Assembly (NCBI GenBank): GCA_019468145.1
Contig: JAHXDM010000002.1
Span: 728,757-792,756 of the forward strand
Length of the DNA: 64,000 nucleotides
From: Rickettsia endosymbiont of Bradysia coprophila
GTDB lineage: Bacteria > Pseudomonadota > Alphaproteobacteria > Rickettsiales > Rickettsiaceae
Direction of reading: 5' to 3'
Shown here: piece by piece, positions 48,039 through 58,445 of the stretch
How the letters are laid out: each line of letters starts with the position of its first letter
Position numbering within the stretch: the stretch's first letter is position 1
Made by a program: the position numbers and the translations under genes
The notes under the pieces: generated by a model
Told to the model about the DNA's origin: nothing
Databases searched by the model: none
Seen by the model: the letters and a program-made list of their open reading frames with translations, nothing else

Positions 48039-50165
48039 TCACATATTTAATATTTTTAATCCGATCGAAATAGTCGGTGAAGAAGATTTTTTTATACCTC
48101 TTCCCTTATCTATCATATAATCATCCGACAATTTCCCTACTATTCTAACACAATCATTTAAATATGTCACCTGGATACTCTTAGAAAATACACGTAGTTT
48201 GGTTTTAGGAAAATCTAACCGCATATTGTAGGAGATAAGCCAATTATTGGTTAATTGATAAGAGAAATCATAATAAAGTTGCCGTAATTTATTCTCAGCC
48301 ACTGTATCTAGCAAGTAATATTTTTTTAAATTTTTACACTGAGAAAAACTACTAGTGAATTGGAATTTATCTAAAGAAATAGTCCCGCCTATCTCATCTA
48401 AAATAGGGTAAAAATTTTTATCTTTTTTGAATCGATAAAATAATTCCATAATATTAGAGAAGTTAGCAGAGATTTTCCCTATATTTTCTCTACGGTAAAT
48501 AGAACTATAATAGAAATGAGTGTTATAAGTTTGCCCTAAGAACAGACTGAAATAATTTAACTCTGAATTGATAGCAGCATTAATACCATAACTTAGCCTA
48601 TTACCAAATTCGTGATAATCTATACCAATATAATGATTAGCAACAAAGATTTTACTTTCTGATAATTCATATCTAGAAGGGGCAAGGAAAGAAAATTTTT
48701 TATTAGAATTATGTTGGCGTCCAATAGTTAATGATATAATAGGCTCAACCAGCAACGTAGATTTAGGAGAAATTCTACTAGCCAAAGGATAACGCCAAAT
48801 AGTTTGGATTTCTGGTATATTTCTTGATAATACTTTGTCGGCTCTTGAATCATTGGGATATAAATGGTTCACAAAATACACATCCGTTCTATTGCGGAGA
48901 ATAAAACAAAATAAATGTCCACTTGAAGTTAACCAATTATTATCTATGGAAATCTGTAAAGCAGTGCGTCCTAATTCCTTGCCACTGGCCTCTTTGTAAA
49001 TTGCGGTATTATTTTCCACTACCAATTTGCTAGTTCCGGAATCATTTAGATCTATTACATTCTTAGTCCTAATTTTAGGAAAAATTGATGGATCTGTCAC
49101 CACTGAATCCTTATTACTTAATCCTTCAAAATGTATTCCTTCCATTAAAAAATAATTATAATGTTGTATCTTCTGAAAATATATTCTTGATATCAGGTAG
49201 GAACTATAGTTTTGATAATAATTTTTTAAGTAAGCTTTATCAGAGGAGCGTTCTAGCTGAAATCCATAGTTATAACCTTTTTTACTGAGATCAGCCTTCG
49301 CTAATATATAATATGCATTGATCTTCCTATTTTTTAGTATTACATCACCTTCTGTGATTTTATATGGCACTTTACCATAACTTCCTTCTAAGTTAAAATT
49401 ATCGCTTTGATTGGGTTTATAACGAGTCTCTAGCTCAAAAATCCGGTAGTTAGAAAAAATTCTCGGCGTTAAAGTAAAATCTAAATTAGGCAGGGCTCGA
49501 TAATATAAAGGAATATTCAAAGCTTTTTTATGTATTTTAGGTATTAATATACCTGATCTAGCTTTAGCTTGAGGAGTTGGATGAGAAAAATAGGGAGTAT
49601 ATAAAATTGGGACTCCCCATACTTCAAAAAATGAGTGTTTATAAACTACTTGATTTTTGTTAAGGTCAATTTTCATATTTTTTGCAGAAATTTGCCAAAT
49701 TGGCTTTTTATTGCATAATATTTTACAAGGAGTAAAGGTACTGTCTTGCAAATGTAAAGTATTTTCATCTACCCTTTCTGCCAATTTGGACACTAAAAGT
49801 GTATTATCACCAAAATATAAAATAAAATCAGAAATTATCCCGGTTTTTAGTTTGTCTTTTAATAAAACACTTTTTCCTAAAATGATTTTATTGTCCTTAT
49901 CTTTAATCATGACATTACCTTCAGCCCACAGCCGATCGTGCGCTATGTCGTAAATCAAATTATCGCCTGATAGAAAATACTCATCTAGTACTATTTGTAT
50001 GTTACCTTTTGCATAAATTAATTGTTCAGCTTCAACATATTCCACATAATCTGCTGACATAAAATTACATTGTTTAGCAATTTCTGTGCTATTAGCCCTG
50101 GCTAGAGAAGCGGAGAATATTACAATAGCTATTAGACTTCCTACAAAGTTCAATAAAAATGACAT
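48039..50165 (-). CDS. lptD: LPS assembly outer-membrane protein LptD
   Basis: 708 residues. A signal peptide (FVGSLIAIVIFSASLARA) is followed by an OstA-like N-terminal jellyroll (CNFMSADYVEYVEAEQLIYAKGNIQIVLDEYFLSGDNLIYD). A long beta-barrel with family blocks GVPILYTPYFSHPTPQAKARSGILIP (split over two strands) and YRALPNLDFTLTPRI follows. It inserts LPS in the outer leaflet and completes the lptA-lptB-lptD set in this window. First gene of the lptD-surA-rsmA operon on the minus strand. Confidence 0.93.
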   Translation of the reverse strand: MSFLLNFVGSLIAIVIFSASLARANSTEIAKQCNFMSADYVEYVEAEQLIYAKGNIQIVLDEYFLSGDNLIYDIAHDRLWAEGNVMIKDKDNKIILGKSVLLKDKLKTGIISDFILYFGDNTLLVSKLAERVDENTLHLQDSTFTPCKILCNKKPIWQISAKNMKIDLNKNQVVYKHSFFEVWGVPILYTPYFSHPTPQAKARSGILIPKIHKKALNIPLYYRALPNLDFTLTPRIFSNYRIFELETRYKPNQSDNFNLEGSYGKVPYKITEGDVILKNRKINAYYILAKADLSKKGYNYGFQLERSSDKAYLKNYYQNYSSYLISRIYFQKIQHYNYFLMEGIHFEGLSNKDSVVTDPSIFPKIRTKNVIDLNDSGTSKLVVENNTAIYKEASGKELGRTALQISIDNNWLTSSGHLFCFILRNRTDVYFVNHLYPNDSRADKVLSRNIPEIQTIWRYPLASRISPKSTLLVEPIISLTIGRQHNSNKKFSFLAPSRYELSESKIFVANHYIGIDYHEFGNRLSYGINAAINSELNYFSLFLGQTYNTHFYYSSIYRRENIGKISANFSNIMELFYRFKKDKNFYPILDEIGGTISLDKFQFTSSFSQCKNLKKYYLLDTVAENKLRQLYYDFSYQLTNNWLISYNMRLDFPKTKLRVFSKSIQVTYLNDCVRIVGKLSDDYMIDKGRGIKKSSSPTISIGLKILNM

Positions 50166-50295
50166 TAAAAATAATTATGCAGCGTTTAAGTAATATAAAT
50201 ATAGCAAAATATATTATATGGGAATTATTATTACACTTCAAATATAGGAAATTGTAAAAATATAAAGTTTGGACGATTTTGAAATGGCTAACTCT

Positions 50296-50820
50296 TTAAA
50301 TCATCGAAGCATATTTGAATGAGTTAATTTTTAATTGAATATTATTAATTAAATTCCCAAGATATTTAAGTTTTATAGTCAAACCAAGAGCGAGTTGCAT
50401 ATCTTGACTTTTAAAAGCACTAGTTAAAGCTGAAATAACTGTTTTTTGTTCAAAAGTCTTACTTTCCAAAATATGTTCTAGGGTTACTAATTCACTAGTA
50501 TTTTCCACCAGCTCTAAATCACCCCATATATCATTTAACTGGTCTTTCGATATCTTTTGTCGTACGTGAGCATCATCTAAGATAATATTATTTAGCAAAA
50601 GGAGATACTCGGCCCTTTTAAAATCATCTTTAAGAATCTGATAGGCGGTATTGAGGTCAATAGAAATTGCTAAATTACTTTGCTTTCCTGTCATGGTTTT
50701 TATCATATCTGGATGATATTTTGATTGCATAGCTAAATATTGAGTGGTTAAAATATCCATATCAATATCATATTTTTTTTCTATGCTAAGTAATTCAAAA
50801 TAATTGCTCATATAACTCAT
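50296..50820 (-). CDS. hscB: Fe-S assembly co-chaperone HscB
   Basis: 174 residues. The J-domain-like N-terminus has YFELLSIEKKYDIDMDIL and the HPD motif in SKYHPDMI, then the helical C-terminal domain that binds the IscU scaffold (LNTAYQILKDDFKRAEYLLLL). It stimulates the HscA ATPase during Fe-S transfer. A start at Met4 (MSNYFELL) is as likely as the first Met. The rest of the isc cluster is not in the window. Confidence 0.9.
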   Translation of the reverse strand: MSYMSNYFELLSIEKKYDIDMDILTTQYLAMQSKYHPDMIKTMTGKQSNLAISIDLNTAYQILKDDFKRAEYLLLLNNIILDDAHVRQKISKDQLNDIWGDLELVENTSELVTLEHILESKTFEQKTVISALTSAFKSQDMQLALGLTIKLKYLGNLINNIQLKINSFKYASMI

Positions 50821-50903
50821 CTTATACTCACTTAATATGGCTTAAGTATATTAAGTTCACTGTTATTTATATTAATTAACTGTTTTTAATACAATTAAAT
50901 TGC

Positions 50904-50932
50904 TTGAAATCCTACTGTTACAATATTATATA
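50904..50932 (+). promoter_or_regulatory. Putative lon promoter
   Basis: TTGAAA (50904-50909) and TATATA (50927-50932) are exactly 17 bp apart, 43 bp before the lon ATG. CTTGAAA also equals a sigma-32 -35 box, but the matching CCCCAT-type -10 is absent, so the sigma factor is uncertain. Confidence 0.5.
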
Positions 50933-50974
50933 GCTAACAACCGCTATAGTATATAAATTTCTTAAGGTTTTAGT

Positions 50975-53314
50975 ATGATAAATAAAGAAAAACTACCCCT
51001 ACTTGTATTAAGAGATATAGTGGTATTTCCAGGTATGATCGCCCCTATATTTGTTGGCAGAGCAAAATCTATTCAAGCTTTACTCAATACTAAAACTACC
51101 AATAATAATAGACGTATATTATTAGTTTTGCAAAAACAACAAAATCAAGAATCACCAAATATTCAAGATCTTCATTCCGTAGGGGTTATTGCTAAAATTA
51201 TCCAAATTGTAAAATTACAAAATAATGCCAAAGTTCTAGTTGAAGCACTGGATCGGGTTAAACTTCATAATGTAACCAATAATGAAACATTTGAAGCTAA
51301 GTATAGTATTATACCCGATGACGAAGTAACAGATATCGATAGTTTAAAATCCGCTACTTCAAATGTTATTGAATTATTTATGAATTATATTAAAACTCAT
51401 AAAAAAATTAATCCAGAAATTATGGAAACAATAGCGGTGGAAATAAAAAAAGACCCCACAAATTTTAATTATATTACCAATGTTCTCGCTTCTCATTTAT
51501 CTTCTCCTTTACTCATAAAACAAACGTTACTGGAAGAAACAGACCCGCAAGTCAGAATTAAAACTATAATAGATACCTTAATCTCGGGTATGGCACAATT
51601 AGAAGCCGAGCAATCTTTACAACAACGTTTAGAAAAACAGATAAAGAAAACACAGCGTGATTATTTTTTACATGAACAAATGAAAGCTATTCAAAAGGAA
51701 CTTGAAGAGGATAAAAATGATTTTTCTGATCTAGAAAAAAAAAGTAAGACCATGAAATGGTCGAAAGAAGCGCAAGAAAAATTTGATAGCGAATTCAAGA
51801 AACTCAAACTTATGAACCAAATGTCAGGAGAATCATCTGTTGTGCGTAATTATCTTGATACTTTACTTGCTATGCCTTGGGGTAAATTTGATAAGAATAA
51901 CCCAGATATCAATAAAACTAGGGAAATTTTAGACCGCGATCATTTCGGTCTTGAAAAAGTAAAAGAGCGAATTATTGAATATCTGGCTGTATTACAGCGT
52001 GCTAAAAAAATTAAAGGACCTATCTTATGTTTAATTGGCCCCCCAGGAGTTGGTAAGACTTCGTTAGTTAAATCAATTGCCGAGGCAATAGGAAGGAAAT
52101 ACACTAAATTTGCTCTTGGCGGAGTCAGAGATGAATCTGAAATTAGAGGACATAGAAAAACCTATCTTGGTTCTATGCCAGGAAAAATCCTAAATTTAAT
52201 TAAAAAAGCTAAAACTAGTAACCCAGTGATGTTACTTGATGAGATTGATAAAATGGGTTCTGATTTTCGAGGAGATCCTGCCGCTGCTTTACTGGAAGTG
52301 TTAGATCCTGAACAAAATAGCCAGTTTGTTGACCATTATCTCGACATAGTGTATGATATCTCTGAGGTAATATTTATTGCTACTGCAAATTCTTATAATT
52401 TGCCTAGAGCTCTCTTAGATCGTATGGAAATCATTAATGTTTCCGGATATGTGGAGGAAGAAAAATTACAAATCGCTAGAAATTATTTAATTCCTAAGCA
52501 ATTTAAAATGCACAATATTAAAAAAAATGAATTATCTATTGATGAAAATACTATTTTACAAATAATCAGATATTATACTAAAGAATCAGGTGTTAGATCA
52601 CTTGAGCGAGAAATTAGTGCTATTACCAGAAAAGCTTTGCAAAGAATTTTAAGTGATAAGAAACTGAAAAACATAGAAATAACACCTCCAAATCTTGAAG
52701 ATTATTTGGGAGTAAGAAAATATAATTTTGGCTTAGCTGAAAAAGAAGATCGAATAGGCAGCACTACGGGACTCGCTTATACCGAAGTGGGAGGAGAATT
52801 ACTAACTATTGAAGCATTATCATTCCCTGGTAAAGGAGATATTAAAACTACTGGTAAGCTTGGAGAAGTAATGAAAGAATCTGCCCAAGCAGCCTATAGT
52901 TGCTTTCGTGCTAGGGCCAGCAGCTTTGGCTTGACATTTGAAGATTATAAAGATCTCGATATTCATCTCCATGTTCCTGCTGGAGCTATCCCAAAAGATG
53001 GTCCATCTGCTGGTTGCGCTATATTTACAACTATTGTTTCCCTGATGACTAAGACACCAGTTAAACGAACAATAGCCATGACCGGAGAAATTACCTTGCG
53101 AGGAATGGTTTTACCTATTGGTGGGCTCAAAGAAAAGCTACTGGCGGCTAGTAGAGGTGGCATTCAAACGGTTTTAATCCCTGAAGAAAATGTTAAAGAC
53201 TTAAAAGATATTCCGCCCAATATAAAAAACAATTTAGAAATTTTACCTATCTCTACTATCGATGAGGTGCTAAAATTAGCGTTAGTTAATACTAATTTTA
53301 TTAAAACAACTTAA
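50975..53314 (+). CDS. lon: ATP-dependent protease Lon
   Basis: 779 residues, cytosolic homohexameric protease for misfolded and regulatory proteins. The N-terminal domain starts LPLLVLRDIVVFPGMIAPIFVGRAKS. The AAA+ module has GPPGVGKTSLVKS (about 354) and LLDEIDKMGSD. The protease domain has catalytic Ser678 in KDGPSAGCAIF and its Lys in PIGGLKEKLLAASRGG. Full length and intact. It is divergent from hscB. Confidence 0.97.
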   Translation: MINKEKLPLLVLRDIVVFPGMIAPIFVGRAKSIQALLNTKTTNNNRRILLVLQKQQNQESPNIQDLHSVGVIAKIIQIVKLQNNAKVLVEALDRVKLHNVTNNETFEAKYSIIPDDEVTDIDSLKSATSNVIELFMNYIKTHKKINPEIMETIAVEIKKDPTNFNYITNVLASHLSSPLLIKQTLLEETDPQVRIKTIIDTLISGMAQLEAEQSLQQRLEKQIKKTQRDYFLHEQMKAIQKELEEDKNDFSDLEKKSKTMKWSKEAQEKFDSEFKKLKLMNQMSGESSVVRNYLDTLLAMPWGKFDKNNPDINKTREILDRDHFGLEKVKERIIEYLAVLQRAKKIKGPILCLIGPPGVGKTSLVKSIAEAIGRKYTKFALGGVRDESEIRGHRKTYLGSMPGKILNLIKKAKTSNPVMLLDEIDKMGSDFRGDPAAALLEVLDPEQNSQFVDHYLDIVYDISEVIFIATANSYNLPRALLDRMEIINVSGYVEEEKLQIARNYLIPKQFKMHNIKKNELSIDENTILQIIRYYTKESGVRSLEREISAITRKALQRILSDKKLKNIEITPPNLEDYLGVRKYNFGLAEKEDRIGSTTGLAYTEVGGELLTIEALSFPGKGDIKTTGKLGEVMKESAQAAYSCFRARASSFGLTFEDYKDLDIHLHVPAGAIPKDGPSAGCAIFTTIVSLMTKTPVKRTIAMTGEITLRGMVLPIGGLKEKLLAASRGGIQTVLIPEENVKDLKDIPPNIKNNLEILPISTIDEVLKLALVNTNFIKTT

Positions 53315-53362
53315 ATTTTGCTGTAAGATATAGATCTATACTATCCTATATTTTGACTCAGC

Positions 53363-53407
53363 TCTCCCCTCACGCAAGGCAGCAAAATCATCGGCAGAGG
53401 AGTATAT
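53363..53407. repeat. RPE-like element, truncated copy 4
   Basis: CACGCAAGGCAGCAAAATCATC then GGCAGAGGAGTATA matches one end of the elements at 10455, 37457 and 42324, in the murE orientation. The other half is absent. It lies between lon and the lipoprotein gene. Confidence 0.75.
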
Positions 53408-53432
53408 TTAACAAACCTAAACTGGTATTTTT

Positions 53433-53789
53433 ATGTATATAAAATTTTTTATTTCTTTCTTACTAATTTTAAACCTAGTATCTTGCGGACCAGTATATAC
53501 GACTGAATATGAAATCCTCCCTCCGGGAAATGAATTTGGGGCAATGTGTGCTAATAATTGTCTATTATTAAAAGCCAATTGTGAAAATTATTGTGTGGAT
53601 AGAGAAAATCAAACGCGCCTAATCAAAAAATTAGCGAAAAAAAATGGTGAGACCAAATTTTTAGATGAGTTTAGATTTACTTCCGGAAATGATTCATGTT
53701 CACGAAGATGTACTATAGATTATCATACTTGCCATACGAATTGTGGAGGGAGTATTATAACTCATACCCGTACTAATACTTATTATTAA
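53433..53789 (+). CDS. Small Cys-rich lipoprotein
   Basis: 118 residues. A lipoprotein signal with hydrophobic FFISFLLILNLVSC, the lipid-attached Cys being residue 18. The mature part has eight further cysteines in spaced pairs (MCANNCLLLKANCENYC and SCSRRCTIDYHTCHTNC), suggesting a disulfide-stabilised helical hairpin outside the cytoplasm. The function is not known. Tight ATG start with no clear operon partner. Confidence 0.75.
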   Translation: MYIKFFISFLLILNLVSCGPVYTTEYEILPPGNEFGAMCANNCLLLKANCENYCVDRENQTRLIKKLAKKNGETKFLDEFRFTSGNDSCSRRCTIDYHTCHTNCGGSIITHTRTNTYY

Positions 53790-54069
53790 ACTCCTGGTTA
53801 TGGCTATGTTACGAATATAAGGCTAATTAATATTTGCATATTATTCAAGAATATATTAAAATTACATCTTAATATATTCTTGACGGCTATTATCCGAATT
53901 TATTTTTTGCTTTTTGCTGAGAATTATAAGGTTTTTCAAAATCTTATTAATTCTCGCTAAAAAATTACTCAAAATGTAATTATTTTTGATAATTTTCTTC
54001 GGAATAGCTTAACAGAGCCTAGTAATTTTTATATACTATTTTATATACTTAAAGTAATCATCATATATT

Positions 54070-55260
54070 ATGCTAGAAAATATCGATTGGCGGGCTTTTT
54101 TTGTCCTTATTATCTACCCTTTTGTGCTTTTATATTTATTTATAAGTTATTCTTCTCATTATAGTGTAGGATTACTTGAAATAGGTTTAGCAATAGGAGG
54201 GTATTATGGGGCTAATATAGCAGTGGGTATAGGGTTGCATCGCTTATGGTCACACCATGCCTACAAGACAAATAACGTAGTAGAATTCATTCTAGCTGTT
54301 ATGTCAGCAGCAACGTTGCAAGGACCGGTTTTATCGTGGGCATCCAATCACTATAAACACCATATTTATACTGATAAAGAGCAAGATCCGCATAGTCCAT
54401 TAAAATTCAACAATAAAATTCTAGGATTTTTGTGGTCTCATATTGGGTGGATGATAATTGGGGGAAGCTATAAATCAATTGATCGTATTACCATGGTTAA
54501 GCTTGGGAAAAATAAGATCCTCAAATGGCAGCTAAAATATTATTGGGAGATTGCTCTATTTATGAATAGTCTTGCTCCGCTGTTAATTGGCTATTTAATT
54601 GGTGGTACTCTTATTTCCGCATATGCTGGTTTTTTATTTATCTCGTTGGGCAGAGCACTACAACAACATGCAACTTTTTGTGTTAATTCTCTGTGCCATT
54701 TTGTGGGCAGTAAAAAATATTATAAGGGGACTGCTGGGGATATTTGGTGGATGGCTTTATTTTTACTAGGAGAAAATTGGCATAATTTCCATCATGCTTT
54801 TCCGTCAGATTACCGTAATGGTATTAAATGGTATCATTTTGATGTTCATAAATGGATAATATATTTAATGAGCAAGGTAGGGCTGGCATGGAATTTAGAA
54901 GCCACTGAACCTATCAGGATACAAGCAAAAATGAAAGAAACGAATAGTTATTTATTAGAAGGCCGCAAGCAACAATTAGGGTTACTACAAAATAAAATTG
55001 ATCAATTAAGAGAACTAATATGTATGAAACTTCAAGAGATTGAAAATTCTTCTCTCTCTATACAAGAACAATTATATAAATCTTTTATAGAAATTCAGGA
55101 ATCACTTAAAAAGCTTGCTGAGCAATTACACTCATCAATTCAATTAACTGAACAATCGTCCGAACAATTACTTAAACTCGCTGGCAAGCAAGTTAAATGG
55201 AGCGAAGAGACAATTTCTAGACTATATAACAAATTAGATAATAACATTAATTCAGTATAA
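54070..55260 (+). CDS. Acyl-CoA/ACP-type fatty acid desaturase with C-terminal coiled coil
   Basis: 396 residues. The first 285 form a membrane delta-9 type desaturase with four hydrophobic segments and three His boxes: HRLWSH (57-62), HYKHH (94-98) and HNFHH (238-242, in [18 protein letters not shown]). These bind the di-iron centre that inserts a cis double bond into membrane acyl chains. Residues about 290-390 are an added helical, Gln/Leu/Glu-rich coiled coil, which usual desaturases lack. The xseB, acpP and fabF genes follow; of these acpP and fabF are functionally related. Confidence 0.9.
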   Translation: MLENIDWRAFFVLIIYPFVLLYLFISYSSHYSVGLLEIGLAIGGYYGANIAVGIGLHRLWSHHAYKTNNVVEFILAVMSAATLQGPVLSWASNHYKHHIYTDKEQDPHSPLKFNNKILGFLWSHIGWMIIGGSYKSIDRITMVKLGKNKILKWQLKYYWEIALFMNSLAPLLIGYLIGGTLISAYAGFLFISLGRALQQHATFCVNSLCHFVGSKKYYKGTAGDIWWMALFLLGENWHNFHHAFPSDYRNGIKWYHFDVHKWIIYLMSKVGLAWNLEATEPIRIQAKMKETNSYLLEGRKQQLGLLQNKIDQLRELICMKLQEIENSSLSIQEQLYKSFIEIQESLKKLAEQLHSSIQLTEQSSEQLLKLAGKQVKWSEETISRLYNKLDNNINSV

Positions 55261-55276
55261 AAAAATTTATTTTATC

Positions 55277-55522
55277 ATGGAAAATTTACTACCTATTACA
55301 GAGATGAGTTTTGAAGCAGCTTTGGCTGAATTAAAAGATATTGTCAAAAAAATTGACGCTGGAGAAGAAGGTTTAGAAAAATCAATTAACAGCTTTGAGA
55401 GAGGAATTTTATTAAAAGAACATTGCGAGAAGAAATTACAGGATGCCCGTTTAAAAATCGATAAAATTACGAAATTATCAGATTCTACAATAATATTAGA
55501 AAAAGTGGACTGCGACGCTTAA
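55277..55522 (+). CDS. xseB: Exodeoxyribonuclease VII small subunit
   Basis: 81 residues with the XseB pattern [52 protein letters not shown] (in shorter blocks). It partners with the large subunit XseA (not in this window) in single-strand DNA degradation. Starts 16 bp after the desaturase stop and is probably co-transcribed. A Met at position 10 could also serve as start. Confidence 0.92.
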   Translation: MENLLPITEMSFEAALAELKDIVKKIDAGEEGLEKSINSFERGILLKEHCEKKLQDARLKIDKITKLSDSTIILEKVDCDA

Positions 55523-56095
55523 GATTTATTATAGTTAACTATATGATTATAGCCAGCAAAACGCCCAATTGCGAGCTTATTTTTGAACAAAAATTTAAAC
55601 AAAAGGAAGCCGAATACAAATTAGTTTAAGAACTATAAAAATTACTGTTATTTTCTACTGGCATAAAATGTTTTTTTATGCTAAAAAGTTTGAAGTTTTG
55701 ATACCAAAGTAAAAAACATATTTAAATATATATTCATTTCTATAACTATAAATTTGGATGTAGTAGATTATTGCAATAAAAAGATATAGCCTAAATATCT
55801 TCTTTAGGGATTTAAACTCTAGCTATAGAACTCTTACTCTCATTTTGAAGGAATAGAAAGATATATTACTCAAGGCCACTGAAAACACCTCAATATTTCT
55901 GGGTAAGGAACATCCTCTTCTGGTCCAGAAATTGACGTGTTATATGAATACATAACATATAAAATGAAAAAGTAATGCAAATGCACCAAGTAAGATACGT
56001 ATCTAATTCTTTATATTACTAAACAGACTAGATATAAATTTTAAGATTACAATATTTTTCTAAAATTAATTTAAATAAGTTATGAGGTTCTAATT
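55523..56095. other. 573-bp AT-rich intergenic region before acpP
   Basis: It holds no convincing gene; a 28-codon ATG frame at 55543 is too short to support. A GAGG ribosome binding site lies at 56083-56087, eight bases before acpP. A TTGACG at 55932 with AT-rich TATAAA downstream is poorly spaced (20 bp). No repeat of the families seen elsewhere was recognised. Confidence 0.45.
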
Positions 56096-56353
56096 ATGAG
56101 TACAGATAAAGATATCGAAAATGCTGTTATTAAGGTTATTGCTAACTCATTAAAAATAAATGAATCAGAAGTAACCCCAGAATCTAGGTTCATTGAAGAT
56201 CTGGGAGCAGATAGTTTGGATACTGTCGAACTGATAATGGAAATAGAAGCGCAATTTGGTTGTGACATACCAGACGAAGATGCGAGTAAAATTTTGACTG
56301 TTGCAGACGTCATTCGCTATATTAAAAGTAAGCAGGCCGTCCCAGCAGCTTAA
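56096..56353 (+). CDS. acpP: Acyl carrier protein
   Basis: 85 residues, acidic. The 4'-phosphopantetheine attachment serine is S40 in IEDLGADSLDTVELIMEIEAQFG. It carries growing chains for fatty acid synthesis and supplies fabF next door (114 bp downstream). GAGG precedes the ATG. The C-terminus is KSKQAVPAA, longer than in E. coli AcpP by a few residues. Confidence 0.97.
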   Translation: MSTDKDIENAVIKVIANSLKINESEVTPESRFIEDLGADSLDTVELIMEIEAQFGCDIPDEDASKILTVADVIRYIKSKQAVPAA

Positions 56354-56466
56354 AGCTACCTATATCAAATTACCTCACCGCTAGCTTCTGGATAATCATT
56401 ATCTAGAACTTTGCAGTATATAGCATATTTCCGATTAAGTAGTAACACTCAAAAATAGAATAGAGT

Positions 56467-57726
56467 ATGTCAACCAGACGAGTAGTTATAACAGGTATGG
56501 GGTTACTAACCCCCTTAGGTAATAATGTAAAATCATCTTGGCAAGGGCTGATAGAAGGACGTAGCGGTATTAAACCTATCACTGAATTTAATGTTGATAA
56601 ACTTAGTTGTAAAATAGCTGGTATAATTGATAAATTAAGTAGTGATGGGTTTAACCCAGAGAAATATATTCTTCCTCGCAGTATCCATAAGATGGATTTG
56701 TTCATTCAATATGGCATAGCTGCCGCTACTGATGCAATAGAAGATAGTGGTTGGAAAGTGACCTCAGAATTAGCGGCAAATAGAACTGGCGTGATCCTTG
56801 GATCAGGGATTGGTGGGCTCAAGATGATTGAGGAAACATCCGTTAAATTTCATATGGAAAATACCGGTAAAGTTAGTCCTTTCTTTATTCCGGCTTCATT
56901 AATCAACCTGTTGGCTGGCCATATTTCTATTCAATACGGTTTTACTGGCCCAAACCACGCAGTAGTTACGGCATGTTCCACCGGCGCCCATGCTATAGGT
57001 GATGCGATGCGGATGATTCAGTATGGCAATGTGGATGTGATGGTGGCTGGGGGAGCTGAAGCACCAATTACGCCAGTTGGGGTAGCAGGATTTATTGGAG
57101 CACGGGCCTTATCTACCAAATATAACGCTACTCCGGAACTTGCCTCCAGGCCTTGGGATAAAGATCGGGACGGGTTTGTAATGGGAGAAGGTGCAGGGGT
57201 AGTGGTTTTGGAAGAATACCAGCATGCTATAGCACGAAAAGCTAAAATTTATGGGGAAATTGTAGGGTATGGTTCAACAAGTGATGCTTATCACATTACT
57301 TCTCCTCATCCCGAAGGTAAAGGGGCTTATAGGGCGATGGTTGATGCTCTCCACGATGCCAAAATTAGCCCTCACCTGATTGACTATATCAATGCGCACG
57401 GTACTTCTACCCAAATTGGCGATGTCATTGAATTATTAGCTGTGCAGAAATTGTTTTTAGATGCCAATCCAAAAATCCTGATGTCCTCTACTAAATCCTC
57501 CACCGGGCATTTACTGGGAGCAACAGGGAGCATGGAATTAATATTCTCTTTACTGGCAATTCAGGATCAGGTTGCTCCTCCTACTTTAAATCTTTATAAT
57601 TGCGTAGAAGAGGCAAAAATAGATTTGGTACCTTTAGAAGCAAGACCAGCAAAAATTAATTATGTTCTGTCGAATTCTTTTGGATTTGGTGGTACAAATG
57701 CCAGTTTAGTGGTTAAGAAAATTTAA
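56467..57726 (+). CDS. fabF: 3-oxoacyl-[acyl-carrier-protein] synthase II
   Basis: 419 residues, condensing enzyme of chain elongation. Catalytic triad: Cys in VTACSTGAHAIGDA, His in NAHGTSTQIGD and His in SSTGHLLGATGSMEL. C-terminal NSFGFGGTNASLVVKKI is the usual end. Complete from ATG 56467. Its final 77 bp are repeated at 60800-60875 with only silent differences in the coding part, pointing to an insertion at the 3' end of the gene. Confidence 0.97.
   Translation: MSTRRVVITGMGLLTPLGNNVKSSWQGLIEGRSGIKPITEFNVDKLSCKIAGIIDKLSSDGFNPEKYILPRSIHKMDLFIQYGIAAATDAIEDSGWKVTSELAANRTGVILGSGIGGLKMIEETSVKFHMENTGKVSPFFIPASLINLLAGHISIQYGFTGPNHAVVTACSTGAHAIGDAMRMIQYGNVDVMVAGGAEAPITPVGVAGFIGARALSTKYNATPELASRPWDKDRDGFVMGEGAGVVVLEEYQHAIARKAKIYGEIVGYGSTSDAYHITSPHPEGKGAYRAMVDALHDAKISPHLIDYINAHGTSTQIGDVIELLAVQKLFLDANPKILMSSTKSSTGHLLGATGSMELIFSLLAIQDQVAPPTLNLYNCVEEAKIDLVPLEARPAKINYVLSNSFGFGGTNASLVVKKI
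57650..57726 (+). repeat. fabF 3'-end direct repeat, left copy
   Basis: The last 77 bp of fabF, from AAAAATTAATTATGTTCTG to the TAA, recurs at 60800-60875. The changes between copies (CTG/TTG, AAT/AAC, GGT/GGC, AGT/AGC) are all synonymous in the VLSNSFGFGGTNAS frame. Confidence 0.9.
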
Positions 57727-57809
57727 CATGACTTTCAGAACATAACTTAAACAATTAAAATCACCTATTGAATGGCATTATATTTTAACTAAGCAGGGGT
57801 AGAATCCAC

Positions 57810-57898
57810 AACTGTCGAAAGTTATTGCACATCCCTATTCTCAGAGTCATTGCAAGGAGGCGCATAAGGAACTGTGTTTTCTCAAACTTTCCATAGTT
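57810..57898. repeat. ACTGTCGAAAGTT inverted-repeat element, copy 3
   Basis: 89 bp starting AACTGTCGAAAGTT; the right end is degenerate (AACTTTCCATAGTT). The interior equals copy 2 at 34019 (TATTGCACATCCCTATTCTC). It lies inside the segment bounded by the fabF repeats. Confidence 0.75.
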
Positions 57899-57954
57899 GC
57901 GGGGTAGAATCACTTCAAACCTGATTATTTCTATATACGCCAATTCTAATACAA

Positions 57955-58165
57955 GTTATCCCGAATTGGCATTTCTTCAAAAACTTTATCTTTTACCCAG
58001 TTTAAATTATTTTCGCATGACCAATGACTCCTATTAAACCTTAGCAATTTTTCTGCTCTCTATTCTCTCATGCTGTAAATCTCTATAGTCTCTTCAAAAC
58101 TCTTAAGTCCTGTGCCTTCTGCCTTTATTTTAGCAAATGCTTGTGTACTATAGTAATTAAGTTAG
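57955..58165 (-). pseudogene. Transposase remnant (ISAs1-like C-terminal region)
   Basis: The minus strand reads AFAKIKAEGTGLKSFEETIE then, after a stop, RFNRSHWSCENNLNWVKDKVFEEMPIRDN. The second block fits the conserved RxHW.IEN.LHWVLDVxF region of ISAs1-type transposases. Stops interrupt it and the N-terminal half is missing. It sits in the gap between fabF and the TPR gene (57727-58445), whose remaining sequence holds nothing else I can identify. Confidence 0.5.
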
Positions 58166-58445
58166 TCTCATTAGCTTTAAGAGTCAGAACAAACTCCTTG
58201 TTCAACAATTTTTTTACATATATATCCGTCGTAGTTGAAAAATGGTGACATAAGAGAAGAAATTGTATATAAGACAGTTAGATAGCGTAACATTCTTTCT
58301 GGTAAGTCAATATTAACCCACTTACCTACGTTAATTTTACAGAAAGAATGATCCACTATCAATTGAATACCGCTGAATTAAATATAATTTATGTTATATC
58401 TAATTCAGGTTAAATTAAAGCATAAAAATAAAGAGAAAATAATAT

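Noticed and set aside
55543-55629. 28-codon ATG frame after xseB
   Set aside because: Too short, with no clear ribosome binding site or similarity; kept as part of the intergenic region.
58177-58362. 61-codon minus-strand frame between fabF and the TPR gene
   Set aside because: It is short, shows no family pattern and lies next to a transposase remnant; it is likely noncoding debris.
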